From: Alphaproteobacteria bacterium UBA3002
Lineage (GTDB): Bacteria > Pseudomonadota > Alphaproteobacteria > Rickettsiales > UBA3002
Direction of reading: 5' to 3'
NCBI GenBank assembly: GCA_002346425.1
Contig: DDZS01000078.1
Coordinates: forward strand, 47,353 to 85,404
DNA length: 38,052 bases
Shown here: one piece after another, positions 1 to 8,374 of the stretch
Position numbering within the stretch: the first letter of the stretch is position 1
How the letters are laid out: each line of letters opens with the position of its first letter
Notes under the pieces: generated by a model
What the model saw: the letters and a program-made list of their open reading frames with translations, nothing else
Databases searched by the model: none
What the model was told of the DNA's origin: nothing
Position numbers and translations under genes: made by a program

Positions 1-42
1 GCATTCAGGAGGTCAGGAGTTCGACTCTCCTAGGCTCCACCA
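1..42 (+). tRNA. tRNA-Ala (probable anticodon UGC), 3' half, cut by the window edge
   Basis: Seen: the window opens inside a tRNA. Bases 1-2 fit the last two anticodon bases, 5-9 the 3' side of the anticodon stem and 10-14 the variable loop. AGGAG and CTCCT (15-19 and 27-31) form the T stem around TTCGACT, 32-38 is the 3' acceptor strand, and an encoded CCA ends at 42. The string GCATTCAGGAGGTC matches the usual stretch after the U of a UGC anticodon in alphaproteobacterial tRNA-Ala, which is the basis for the identity. The 5' half is outside the window, so this could also be an att-site copy of the tRNA end rather than the full gene. No rRNA follows, so it is not the rRNA-operon copy in its usual setting. 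Confidence 0.65.
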
Positions 43-775
43 TACCGGACTTCTGGGCATTCAAATCACTCATAACCTTGAATGGAAGCGACATTGCGGC
101 GGTTCCAAATCCGGTTTCCTTGTCAAATGGCATCTGCTGGGAAAATGCTAGTTTCAGAGTCAGTCGTTTATCCTCAAAATCACCATTAGCCCATAGTGAG
201 TAAGGGTTTCCAATAAATTCAAATACGGTTCCAACTGCGGTTTCAAAGCTGGTGTCAATTTCTATCATCTGCCTGGCTTGCTCTGAAAGTATTGTCCGGT
301 TCCGTTTCAAGTTTTCTATGTGGTCTTCATAGTGCTTGATCATGGTGCGGCTTTCTGTCTCCAACAGTCTAGCTAAAAAGCCTTCAATTTTTTGATCTAT
401 AGATTTTTTGTCTCTATTCAAATCAGTCAGCTTTGTAGAATAATTACCTTTTTTCTTTCGCCAGCAATCCATGACTATATCTTTGGTTAGTTCTAAAACC
501 CCTTCTGATGGACGCATATTTTGAAGTATTTGCTCTAGTTCGCTTTCCACTTCATTGCGGCGGAGGCTTTTTCCAGAAAGCTCGCACCCTTGTGTTTTGC
601 AGCGGTAGTATGGATGCTTTCCCGTGCGACCCGTTGACCAACTAGCGGTTAGAGGGTGATTACAGGATGAACATAACACGAAGCCACGCAAGGGAAAGTC
701 CTGATGAATATCTCTTCTAGCTGGGGCTTTTGCTTTTATTCCCAAACGCTCCTGCACCTTTTCAAAGGACAGCAT
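5..775 (-). pseudogene. Large serine recombinase, C-terminal remnant (zinc ribbon plus coiled coil)
   Basis: What remains is the C-terminal part of a large serine recombinase, the enzyme that integrates and excises phages and genomic islands. Residues 1-15 (SFEKVQERLG) match the end of the Pfam Recombinase domain. A zinc ribbon follows with C35, C38, C59 and C64, then a long charged coiled-coil region at about 100-170. The N-terminal catalytic resolvase domain with its serine nucleophile and most of the DNA-binding domain are missing. The frame stays open only to about 838 and then meets a stop, so the missing part is not nearby. The last twelve codons are the antisense strand of the tRNA gene at 1-42, which marks the attachment site. 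The fragment is probably inactive. The ATG at 775 is only the first in-frame ATG and has no convincing ribosome binding site. Confidence 0.8.
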
Positions 776-830
776 GTTAATAATAGCTGGGTGCTTGGCT
801 TCACGGAGGCTGACGTTCCATTTATAACAC

Positions 831-1433
831 TCAGCTATTTAATATAGTCCTGAATGTAAGTGACAATCGTCGGCGGCGAGAAACTTTTATTCCATCCATG
901 CTATCCGTCTTACGTGCCGCTATGCCATGTTTCCAGTAGTAACGGGCATCTCCACTAAGTATAACAAGGCTGCGTGGCTCTAGCGACTGTGGGACTTTTT
1001 GTTTATCCTGCGTGAAGTCCATCACGCAAGCAGAGCCAAGACTCAGTGATGCTATCGTATCGCCGAAGCAGGGTAGACAATCCGTATGGGGTGAGATGCC
1101 TTGGCCAGGTAGATATTCGTTTACGATGACTTGATCGGGGCGCTGTGAAAAATAGCCTTCAATATGTAAGCGGCGGGCGTATTTAGCCAGCCAGTCGGGA
1201 AGCTCGCCCAAACGCAAATCTTCGCTAATGCCTCTGACTTTGTAGTCATATTTCCAACCATAATGTTGCACTCGTCGTTTCAGGTCATTGAGCCAAGGCT
1301 GTGCATCAATCGTGCGGATAAGCGCCGCTTCTTCTTCCTTGGTGATGAAATTGGCAAGATAAGATAAACCAGCAATATCGGCTCTTTGTGATGTGTTACC
1401 ATCAAATAATGCCTGCTGTATTGCTGTGTTCAT
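831..1433 (-). CDS. AlkB-family 2-oxoglutarate/Fe(II) dioxygenase (ALKBH8-like)
   Basis: Predicted oxidative demethylase of alkylated nucleic acid bases, or a tRNA-modifying oxygenase. The 200-residue protein has the complete iron site: H116 and D118 in SPHTD and H169 in YYWKHG. It also has the 2-oxoglutarate-binding pair R189 and R195 in the AlkB-type R-x5-R motif (RLSLTFR). The region around HTDCLPCFGDTIASLSLGS resembles the ALKBH8/ALKBH4 branch more than E. coli AlkB, and no RNA-recognition domain is attached. The ATG lies three bases after the stop of the upstream methyltransferase gene, so the two are probably cotranscribed and translationally coupled. The gene sits directly beside the recombinase remnant, which suggests it is accessory. 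Whether the substrate is DNA, tRNA or another RNA cannot be read from the sequence. Confidence 0.85.
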   Translation of the reverse strand: MNTAIQQALFDGNTSQRADIAGLSYLANFITKEEEAALIRTIDAQPWLNDLKRRVQHYGWKYDYKVRGISEDLRLGELPDWLAKYARRLHIEGYFSQRPDQVIVNEYLPGQGISPHTDCLPCFGDTIASLSLGSACVMDFTQDKQKVPQSLEPRSLVILSGDARYYWKHGIAARKTDSMDGIKVSRRRRLSLTFRTILNS

Positions 1434-1436
1434 CCG

Positions 1437-2120
1437 TTATTTCCGAAACACCCATGTGCTGAATTGCCTGTGATGCTGTATTGCTCCGGCATCTTCATGA
1501 GCCATGCGATGTTCATAGCCCGAGAACGCCTTAGGATCAAAGGCATAAACCTCAGGTGGTTGCAATCCGGCTCTTTTGGCGGCCTCTTCGCATTGAAATG
1601 CGCCAGTGTAATGAGAGCTATTAACCAGCGTTACAAAGATTTTGCCGTTGGGGCGCAAATGTCCTTTCGCGCTTTTGAGAAACCGATAAAGCAGTACGAA
1701 ATTTGGATTGCGGCCATTGGCCGGTTCACGGCTTCCGGTGTGAGGAAACTGAAAGATGATGGAATTATAGCTACGTAATCCTAGGGAGGCAGCAAGATTA
1801 GTGGCATTTACGGCATGTAGAAGGTTCACTCCCAAGCGCTTTAATTTAGCAGCACGGGCTTGGGTTTCATCCGTAAGCTCGGAATGCGGCTCAAAGGTAG
1901 TGGCGGTCAAATTACGCGGATCAATGCGGTTTTTACGAGTCAGGCTTTGCGTGAAACTCAGATTGCCTTCGCCTACCAATAAAGCAGAGCCGCTGGCAAT
2001 TTCACCAACAAAGTCAAACGCGCTCGTTTTGAAATGAAGCAAGCCCCATAAATGATGATCAAGTAGCTTAAGCTCTCTGGCTTCACTGAGTAGGCCATGG
2101 TCAAGAGTCCGCCGCAACAA
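1437..2120 (-). CDS. BMT5-like Rossmann-fold methyltransferase (DUF2431 family)
   Basis: Resembles the BMT5/DUF2431 family, whose yeast member methylates N3 of a uridine in 25S rRNA. Residues 47-56 (LLVGEGNLSF) are the family's SAM-binding motif I, and IIFQFPHTGS (121-130) is the typical FNFPH-type motif. NPNFVLLYRFLKSAKGHLRPNGKIFVTL (about 138-165) fits the following helix and strand. The protein is 227 residues long, the size of a single catalytic domain. The start is uncertain: the frame has no ATG near this point and opens with TTG-TTG at 2115-2120, without a clear ribosome binding site. It is the first gene of a pair with the AlkB-like gene, three bases downstream. The family is mostly eukaryotic, with scattered bacterial members. 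A role in RNA modification is inferred from the family; the bacterial substrate is unknown to me. Confidence 0.72.
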   Translation of the reverse strand: MLRRTLDHGLLSEARELKLLDHHLWGLLHFKTSAFDFVGEIASGSALLVGEGNLSFTQSLTRKNRIDPRNLTATTFEPHSELTDETQARAAKLKRLGVNLLHAVNATNLAASLGLRSYNSIIFQFPHTGSREPANGRNPNFVLLYRFLKSAKGHLRPNGKIFVTLVNSSHYTGAFQCEEAAKRAGLQPPEVYAFDPKAFSGYEHRMAHEDAGAIQHHRQFSTWVFRK

Positions 2121-2645
2121 ATCTTGGTTTGCAAGGCCTAGCTGGCATATTTGGGCTAATAAGTTTGTGAAATGGCTTGATTGTTGTGCATGAGCTCATT
2201 GTATGCGTTCCTTAGTTAGCTGGAAGGGAGAAAGAAGAGGGGATGGTTCTATCCTGTTACGGTGACGGTATTGAGTAAACACGGTGACTTCAGTATAGCG
2301 GGCTGCTAACGGTTAGTGTGCTTTATTGGGTGGTAGTAAAGGATAGCTGCCCAGTCTTGAAATATATCCAATACTCGGTTCCAAGTTTTTGGGTGTACCT
2401 CCACCATCTCTTAATAAGTAGCTAGTTTGCCAGCTTCACTGCCAAAAAGCTTTTAAGTATCTACACGTAGTAACTCAATAGCCAAAATAGTCCTCTTCAC
2501 TGTGTTGGCTTGCAAGGCTTCAATCTTATCGTTTTCTGTCGTTTGCTAATACGCCCTATGTCGAAATAAGCTATGAGTAATATCCAATTTCATAGTATGG
2601 CCTCAGCAGCTTGGCATTGGCTGGCACTTCTGTTAACCTCATTAG
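2121..2645. other. Intergenic stretch without a recognisable gene
   Basis: About 525 bases separate the methyltransferase gene from the metal-efflux unit. I see only short broken reading frames here. On the minus strand there is a 33-codon frame (2306-2407) and another short frame further right; neither resembles a family I recognise. A direct repeat of ACGGTGAC occurs near 2260-2290. The composition and the string of interrupted frames fit decayed sequence at the edge of an integrated element. Promoters for both flanking units must lie here, but I cannot point to a convincing one. Confidence 0.4.
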
Positions 2646-2957
2646 ATGCGTACGCTATATGTGATTGCCATTTTATGCTGCTCTGTGTTGGCTTCCTTTC
2701 AGCAGGCAACGCATATAGAGGTCGTCGCTACGGATCCACATCATTTCACCAGTGCAGGTGGCATGATGGAAAAGCATTGCCAACCTAATTCAGGCTTTCA
2801 TGATTGCCATAGCTGTGCGCATCATCATAGCATCGCCGTTATCGCTAAAGCAGTAACTATGCCGGTTTCTTTAGTGAAGCAGGCTGAAATCGCTTCGCGC
2901 GACAGGCACTATACGTCACGCTTACCATATCCGCCTTCCCGTCCTCCCAGAGCCTGA
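2646..2957 (+). CDS. Small secreted Cys/His-rich protein of a metal-efflux operon (CopL/CzcI/DUF2946-like)
   Basis: A 103-residue protein with an N-terminal signal-like segment (residues 1-20, MRTLYVIAILCCSVLASFQQ). A metal-binding-looking stretch with clustered cysteines and histidines follows at about residues 42-61 (EKHCQPN, HDCHSCAHHH). The C-terminus SRPPRA resembles the proline-arginine ends often seen in small proteins encoded at the head of copper or zinc efflux operons. It lies 58 bases before the adaptor gene on the same strand, where czcI- or copL-type genes are often found. A periplasmic metal-sensing or metal-buffering role is inferred from context only. The ribosome binding site is weak, and an overlapping frame starting at 2573 looks non-coding by comparison. 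Confidence 0.6.
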   Translation: MRTLYVIAILCCSVLASFQQATHIEVVATDPHHFTSAGGMMEKHCQPNSGFHDCHSCAHHHSIAVIAKAVTMPVSLVKQAEIASRDRHYTSRLPYPPSRPPRA

Positions 2958-3015
2958 GTGTTTTCAATCACTGGCACACGCCGGTTTTGCAATAGGAACA
3001 CTTAGGAGAAAAGCG

Positions 3016-3951
3016 ATGTTACGACATTTCGTTGGGGCGGCTGCCCTGATATGTAGCCTGCTGGCGCTGCCGGTTTGGGCGGAAAAAAAACACGACGACC
3101 ATGCCCATGGGGAAGAGGCACATGAGCATGAAGAAGGGCATATTGAGTTAACGGATGAAGCGGCACAAAATGCTGGAATCGTTATTTCAGAAGCCATACC
3201 ACGGGCGATTGATGAGCATATTACATTAACTGGACGGATTGTCGCCAACCGCGATACGACTATAGCCGTGCCTGCTCGGTTTTCGGCAGTGGTAAAAGAG
3301 ATGTTCGTTACATGGGGCGAGACGGTGAGCAAAGGTCAGAAACTGGCCGTATTAGATGCCCGAACCACCAATCAAAGCTATACGATTACCGCGCCGATAA
3401 ACGGTATTATTTTGGAGCGCAACTCCAGCAAGGGCGATGTGGTCGATAGCGAGGTGCTGTTTGTGATTGCTGACCTGTCCGATGTCTGGGCGGAGCTTCA
3501 TGTCTTTCCGCGTGATTTAGCGCAGATGGCGGAGGGATTGCCTGTGCATGTGCAATCGCTAAATAGCGAAGATGAAACGACCGCACCCATCAGCCTTCTG
3601 ATGCCGACGGCAGATGCGTTCAGTCAAACGGTACTGGCAGTCGTCACATTGCCGAATGAGAATCGCATCTGGAAGCCCGGTATGACAGTGGAGGGCGATG
3701 TGCATCTGGCCGGAGAAGGGGATGCGGTGCTGGCGGTAACGCTTGGCGCGGTGCAACGCATGGAGGGAAAATCGATCATCTTTGTGAAGGAAGATGACGG
3801 TTACGAAATGCGGCCCGTTGTTTTGGGCAGGCGTGATGACACACATGTCGAAGTTCTGGATGGCCTGCAAGCTGGGGAACAGTATGTCAGTGAAGGCAGT
3901 TTCATCATCAAAGCTGAGCTCGGAAAATCCGAAGCTGGTCACGCACATTAG
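3016..3951 (+). CDS. czcB: Heavy-metal RND efflux periplasmic adaptor subunit (CzcB/CusB-like)
   Basis: Membrane-fusion (adaptor) protein that links an inner-membrane RND pump to an outer-membrane channel and handles metal ions in the periplasm. The 311-residue protein starts with a signal peptide (about 1-22, ending PVWA). A strongly His/Glu/Asp-rich linker follows (HDDHAHGEEAHEHEEGH, about 25-42), and the C-terminus ends in AGHAH; both suit metal binding. Lipoyl/barrel-sandwich halves surround the central part (about 80-150, including VAVLDART and APINGIILERNSSKGDVV). A beta-barrel and a membrane-proximal domain follow. An AGGAGA ribosome binding site precedes the ATG. The pump gene begins nine bases after the stop. 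The protein is shorter than classical CzcB (about 500 residues) and has no long coiled-coil hairpin that I can see. Confidence 0.85.
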   Translation: MLRHFVGAAALICSLLALPVWAEKKHDDHAHGEEAHEHEEGHIELTDEAAQNAGIVISEAIPRAIDEHITLTGRIVANRDTTIAVPARFSAVVKEMFVTWGETVSKGQKLAVLDARTTNQSYTITAPINGIILERNSSKGDVVDSEVLFVIADLSDVWAELHVFPRDLAQMAEGLPVHVQSLNSEDETTAPISLLMPTADAFSQTVLAVVTLPNENRIWKPGMTVEGDVHLAGEGDAVLAVTLGAVQRMEGKSIIFVKEDDGYEMRPVVLGRRDDTHVEVLDGLQAGEQYVSEGSFIIKAELGKSEAGHAH

Positions 3952-3960
3952 GAGGTCGGA

Positions 3961-6900
3961 ATGTTGGAAACGATAATTCGTACATCCATACGCCATCGCT
4001 GGCTGGTCATGATGGCAGTGTTGGGGCTGATGGCCCTCGGAGCCTATAACGCCACGCGGCTGTCGATTGATGCCGTGCCGGACATCACCAATGTGCAGGT
4101 GCAGATTAACACCGAAGCGGCGGGCTATACGCCTCTGGAAGTGGAACAGCGCGTGACCTTTCCGATTGAAACCGTGCTGGCTGGTTTGCCCAAGCTCGAT
4201 TACACGCGCTCACTGTCGCGTTACGGTCTGTCGCAGGTAACGGTGGTGTTTGAGGAAGGAACAGACATCTACTTTGCCCGCCAGCTCATCAATGAGCGGT
4301 TGTCGCAAATTAAAAGCGAAATCCCGCAAGGATTAGAGCCAATTATGGGGCCGATTGCCACCGGGCTGGGCGAGATATTCTCCTATGTGGTCGAGATCGA
4401 AGAAGGCGCAACCAAGCCGGATGGCACCGCCTACACGCCGATGGATTTACAGACCTTGCAGGAATGGGTCATCGTACCGCAGCTACGCAACCTGAAAGGC
4501 GTCATCGAAATTAACTCGATTGGCGGTTACGTGAAGCAATATCATGTCATGCCCTATCCAGAGAGACTGCTGGCTTATGACCTGACGATTGCCGATGTAA
4601 TGAACGCACTTCGTTTTAATAATGACAATGTCGGCGCGGGTTATATCGAAAAACATGGCGAGCAATATTTGATTCGCGTGCCGGGGCAGGTTCAAGATAT
4701 CGCTGATATTAAACATATCATCATTGCCAAGCGGCGCGAACTCACGCTGCATATTGGTGATATCGCCGATGTGGAGCTGGGTGCCCCGCTACGCACCGGT
4801 GCGGCGACGCAAAACGGTAAAGAAGTTGTGCTGGGGACCGCGATGATGCTGATTGGCGAAAATAGCCGCGAGGTAGCGCAGCGTGTGGCCGACAAGCTGG
4901 ATAGGGTGCAGAATAGCTTGCCTGAGGGGATTCGAGTGCGAGCTGTTTATGACCGCACCAAGCTGGTGGACCGCACCATTGCCACGGTTGAAAAAAACCT
5001 GCTCGAAGGGGCGCTGTTGGTGATCGTCGTGCTATTCCTGCTGCTCGGCAATATCCGTGCAGCACTCATTACCGCTGCCGTCATTCCGCTATCAATGCTC
5101 ATGACCATGACCGGCATGGTGTCACGCGGCGTGTCCGGCAACCTCATGAGCCTCGGCGCATTGGATTTTGGCCTGATTGTCGATGGTGCGGTGATTATTA
5201 TTGAAAACTGCATCCGGCGCTTTGGGATGGCACAGCATCAGCTTGGGCGTCTATTGACCAAAGAAGAGCGGTTTCAACTTACGGCAGAGGCCGCCGCCGA
5301 AGTCATCAAGCCGAGTATTTTTGGAGTGATTATCATTACCGTGGTTTATGTCCCCATTTTTTCGCTGACCGGCGTGGAGGGGAAAATGTTTCACCCGATG
5401 GCGTTTACCGTCGTGGCGGCACTGATTTCCGCCCTCATCCTCTCGCTGACCTTTGTGCCAGCTGCCGTGGCGCTGTTTGTGACTGGAAAGGTTGAGGAAA
5501 AAGACAATGCAGTCATGCGTAAAGCGCGTAGCCTTTATGAGCCAATGCTGCATTGGAGCATCGGCCATGTCCGTTGGGTGATGAGCGGCGCGATTGCATT
5601 GGTAGTGCTTAGTCTGCTGCTCGCATCGCGCATGGGGGCGGAGTTCATCCCTAATCTCGATGAGGGCGATATCGCCTTTCATGCGATGCGGATTCCAGGC
5701 ACCAGTTTGCAGCAATCGCTGGAAATGCAGATCGCGCTGGAAAAACGTGTGGCGAAGTTCCCCGAAGTGCGCGAGGTGTTCAGCAAAATCGGCACGCCGG
5801 AAGTGGCGACCGACCCGATGCCACCGAATGTGGCCGACACCTTCGTGATGCTAAAACCTCGCGAAGAATGGCCGGATCCATCTAAAAGCAAAGCAGCGTT
5901 TGTGGCTGAGCTAGAAAAGGCGGTCAAAGCAATTCCCGGAAATAATTATGAGTTCACGCAGCCAATCCAGATGCGTTTTAACGAGCTGATTTCAGGGGTC
6001 CGAAGCGATCTGGCGGTTAAAATCTACGGGGATGATATGGACGCATTGCTCCGCTCAGCACAGGCGATTGCCGCTGTGCTGAATAAGGTAGATGGCGCAG
6101 CCGATGTGAAAGTGGAACAAGTCACGGGGCTGCCGGTACTTGCCATTGAGCCAGATCGTACCGCACTAGACCGCTATGGTCTTAACATCGCCGATGTGCA
6201 GGATGTAGTGCAAATTGCCATGGGAGGCCGTTCTGCCGGTCAAGTATTTGAAGGCGACCGGCGGTTCGATCTGGTGGTGCGTCTGCCCGAACATCTCCGC
6301 ACTGATATCGAGCGGATAGAACGGCTGCCCATTGCCTTGCCGCAAGCGGAACAAACAGGAGCCGATATTGCGCCTGACTATGTGCCTCTGCGCGAAGTCG
6401 CACATATTAAGTTAGCTTATGGACCTAATCAAATCAGCCGCGAGCAGGGCAAGCGCCGAGTCGTTGTCACTGCTAATGTCCGCGACCGCGACCTAGGTGG
6501 TTTTGTGGAAGAGGTGCGTGAGGCTGTGCATGAGAAAGTTGAGCTGCCAGCAGGTTATTGGGTCGATTATGGCGGAACCTTTGAGCAGCTTATTTCGGCG
6601 CGTGATCGGCTGATGATTGTGGTGCCGGTGGCCTTGCTGCTTATTTTTGGGTTGTTGTTCATGGCCTTCAGTTCCGCACGTGATGCCGCACTCATTTTCT
6701 CCGGTGTACCGCTGGCGTTAACCGGCGGTATCGCGGCGCTTTACCTGCGTGACATACCGCTTTCCATCTCAGCCGGGGTGGGCTTTATCGCCCTCTCGGG
6801 TGTTGCGGTTCTGAACGGCGTGGTTATGGTGTCCTTCATTCGCAATCTCTATGAAGGCGGAAAATCGATGCAGGAGGCCATTGTTGAAGGCGCATTAACA

Positions 6901-7101
6901 AGGCTGCGGCCCATTCTGATGACTGCACTGGTTGCCAGCCTTGGCTTTGTACCGATGGCACTTAACACTGGGGCGGGTGCAGAAGTGCAAAGGCCGCTCG
7001 CGACGGTAGTCATTGGCGGAATTCTCTCGTCAACAGTCCTAACGTTATTTGTGCTTCCGGCGCTATACCGGCGGTTTCATGAAGATACTATGAAGGGGTA
7101 A
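3961..7101 (+). CDS. czcA: Heavy-metal efflux RND pump, CzcA family
   Basis: Inner-membrane proton/metal antiporter of the HME-RND family. Its 1046 residues are the full usual length, with twelve expected transmembrane segments and two large periplasmic loops. The fourth-segment signature DFGLIVDGAVIIIEN starts at D402 and includes D408 and E415. This is the acidic pattern of CzcA-type divalent-cation pumps (zinc, cobalt, cadmium) rather than the CusA copper/silver type. The N-terminus (LETIIRTSIRHRWLVMM) and the SIDAVPDITNVQVQINTEAAGYTPLEVEQRVTFPIE block are typical of the family. A GGAGG site sits just before the ATG. It is cotranscribed with the adaptor gene. No outer-membrane factor (CzcC-type) gene is present in the unit, so the channel must be encoded elsewhere or has been lost. 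The exact metal is inferred. Confidence 0.92.
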   Translation: MLETIIRTSIRHRWLVMMAVLGLMALGAYNATRLSIDAVPDITNVQVQINTEAAGYTPLEVEQRVTFPIETVLAGLPKLDYTRSLSRYGLSQVTVVFEEGTDIYFARQLINERLSQIKSEIPQGLEPIMGPIATGLGEIFSYVVEIEEGATKPDGTAYTPMDLQTLQEWVIVPQLRNLKGVIEINSIGGYVKQYHVMPYPERLLAYDLTIADVMNALRFNNDNVGAGYIEKHGEQYLIRVPGQVQDIADIKHIIIAKRRELTLHIGDIADVELGAPLRTGAATQNGKEVVLGTAMMLIGENSREVAQRVADKLDRVQNSLPEGIRVRAVYDRTKLVDRTIATVEKNLLEGALLVIVVLFLLLGNIRAALITAAVIPLSMLMTMTGMVSRGVSGNLMSLGALDFGLIVDGAVIIIENCIRRFGMAQHQLGRLLTKEERFQLTAEAAAEVIKPSIFGVIIITVVYVPIFSLTGVEGKMFHPMAFTVVAALISALILSLTFVPAAVALFVTGKVEEKDNAVMRKARSLYEPMLHWSIGHVRWVMSGAIALVVLSLLLASRMGAEFIPNLDEGDIAFHAMRIPGTSLQQSLEMQIALEKRVAKFPEVREVFSKIGTPEVATDPMPPNVADTFVMLKPREEWPDPSKSKAAFVAELEKAVKAIPGNNYEFTQPIQMRFNELISGVRSDLAVKIYGDDMDALLRSAQAIAAVLNKVDGAADVKVEQVTGLPVLAIEPDRTALDRYGLNIADVQDVVQIAMGGRSAGQVFEGDRRFDLVVRLPEHLRTDIERIERLPIALPQAEQTGADIAPDYVPLREVAHIKLAYGPNQISREQGKRRVVVTANVRDRDLGGFVEEVREAVHEKVELPAGYWVDYGGTFEQLISARDRLMIVVPVALLLIFGLLFMAFSSARDAALIFSGVPLALTGGIAALYLRDIPLSISAGVGFIALSGVAVLNGVVMVSFIRNLYEGGKSMQEAIVEGALTRLRPILMTALVASLGFVPMALNTGAGAEVQRPLATVVIGGILSSTVLTLFVLPALYRRFHEDTMKG

Positions 7102-7203
7102 ATGATGGCAGAAGCGCCGTCGACCTATGTTATCGCTAGATTTGCCTCGCTATTTCTATGGGCCTAAATGTTGGAAGATGCTGAAGTTCGGCATTACGCA
7201 TAA

Positions 7204-8209
7204 TTAAAATTTGTAGCTAATGGCTGTAAATACGGCTGGCTGAAAAACCTCTTTAGTGAGTGGGCTATCTGCGGCATCGCCCACCAGCTGGTCGGCATTT
7301 AGCATCAGCATCAGATCAATGTCATCCGTCAGAGCATAAAAGCCACCGACATTAACACCTACCGACTTAATGCCAGATCCGGCCTCGTATCGGCTATAAC
7401 CAGAACGTCCTGACTGTAAGGATGAAACACCGAAATAGCTGTTCATATGGTCTTCGGTAGCCCATGTTGTACCTATTTTGGCCATGATCATCAGGTCATC
7501 GGTTGCGGCGAACATGGTGCCGAGATCGGCTTCAGCGGTCATACCATAGTCTTCAGTACCCTGCGTGAGTTTACCGGAAACCTGAATTGAGCCGAAGCTA
7601 TATTCCCCCATCAGATTAGCAGTTGGTGACATATCAATATCGCCCATGCCGCGTAGGTTCTTTCTGTCATCTTTTTCCTCACGACCGAAATCCAAGCCTA
7701 CAGCAGCACCAAGCTTATAATTTTCTCCCCTGAATGGGGTAGCTACCAATGCCATCAAAAATATTGGCAAAGAAGAGACCATTTTTATAATCTACTGAGA
7801 AATTGGGAATGGCCTGCATTTCATTTTTATCTGAACCCTCATAGGCCGGGCCATACATTAAGCCAGCTCCCACTTCGTATTTCCAGTTTTCATTGTCTGA
7901 CCGCGCTTTGTAATCATCATCTACTTGTTCTGCTTTGCTGGCAGCGCTCGGCACAGTCTTTTGCTGCTGTTGATTGATATCTAAAAATGCGTATTGCTGT
8001 GTCTGACCATATAGTACTGGATTTTGTATCGTGTATTGTGGCTCAGGGTATTGGAGGGAATAGGCACGCTGCTCTGCATAACGGCTGGCAGGCAAATAAT
8101 CTTCTGCAATAGCGCTTCCCGGCACCATAACTGCAAAGGAGGCTGTAACCGGTACAAGGCGAAGCGTAGAAAGCGTTATTGACGCTTTCGACAAATAAGG
8201 GATTATCAT
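7204..8209 (-). pseudogene. MipA/OmpV-like outer membrane protein, interrupted by a frameshift
   Basis: Two overlapping minus-strand frames together make one MipA/OmpV-type beta-barrel protein. The first (8209 to 7715) has a signal-like N-terminus, an unusual Gln-rich region, then AGLMYGPAYEGSDKNEMQAIPNFSVDYKNGLFFANIFDGIGSYPI. The second (to 7204) continues from GENYKLGAAVGLDFGREEKDD to the terminal ISYKF, with the C-terminal aromatic typical of outer-membrane barrels. The break lies at about 7720-7740. Removing one base from the CCCC run (minus strand, about 7736-7739) would restore GSYPFRGENYKLG, which fits the family. It is either a real one-base insertion or an assembly error. A GGAG site precedes the ATG at 8209. 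The gene is divergent from the two-component system, which often regulates such porins. Confidence 0.8.
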
Positions 8210-8287
8210 ACAAACTCCATGATTTAAAATTTTTTTGATGGCACACGCTCACCAATTGCAGCAGTTTATGAAGTTTCCTATATATCG

Positions 8288-8343
8288 CATCGGCCTAAAG
8301 TCTGAGATGCTATAAAATTACAAGATCATCCTTAAGTAGGATG
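8288..8343. promoter_or_regulatory. Candidate operator region between the mipA-like gene and the kinase gene
   Basis: Two elements lie in this divergent spacer. At 8288-8300 the minus strand reads CTTTAGGCCGATG. At 8327-8343 CATCC-TTAAGTA-GGATG is a 5-bp inverted repeat ending about 20 bases upstream of a TATAAT box. Closely related strings recur at 10485 and 11540. A binding site for the neighbouring NarL-type response regulator is an inference from position and repetition; no known consensus is claimed. Confidence 0.4.
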
Positions 8344-8362
8344 AAATGACTGTAGAAATCTT

Positions 8363-8368
8363 TATAAT
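8363..8368 (+). promoter_or_regulatory. -10 element for the kinase gene, suggesting a leaderless mRNA
   Basis: A perfect TATAAT lies at 8363-8368, six bases before the kinase ATG at 8375. With normal spacing the transcript would begin at or next to the A of the start codon. No Shine-Dalgarno sequence precedes the ATG. No good -35 hexamer is visible, and the inverted repeat at 8327-8343 occupies the place where an activator would bind. Confidence 0.4.
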
Positions 8369-8374
8369 AAGCGC

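Noticed and set aside
2306..2407. A 33-residue minus-strand frame in the 2.1-2.6 kb gap
   Set aside because: Looks like decayed sequence; I recognise no family, and there is no ribosome binding site.
7102..7167. A 21-codon frame starting right after the czcA stop (ATGATG)
   Set aside because: Too short and without recognisable motif. The start overlap is suggestive of a lost downstream gene, but nothing more supports it.
8238..8315. A 25-residue frame in the mipA/kinase spacer
   Set aside because: No ribosome binding site, no protein-like pattern, and it overlaps the candidate operator elements.
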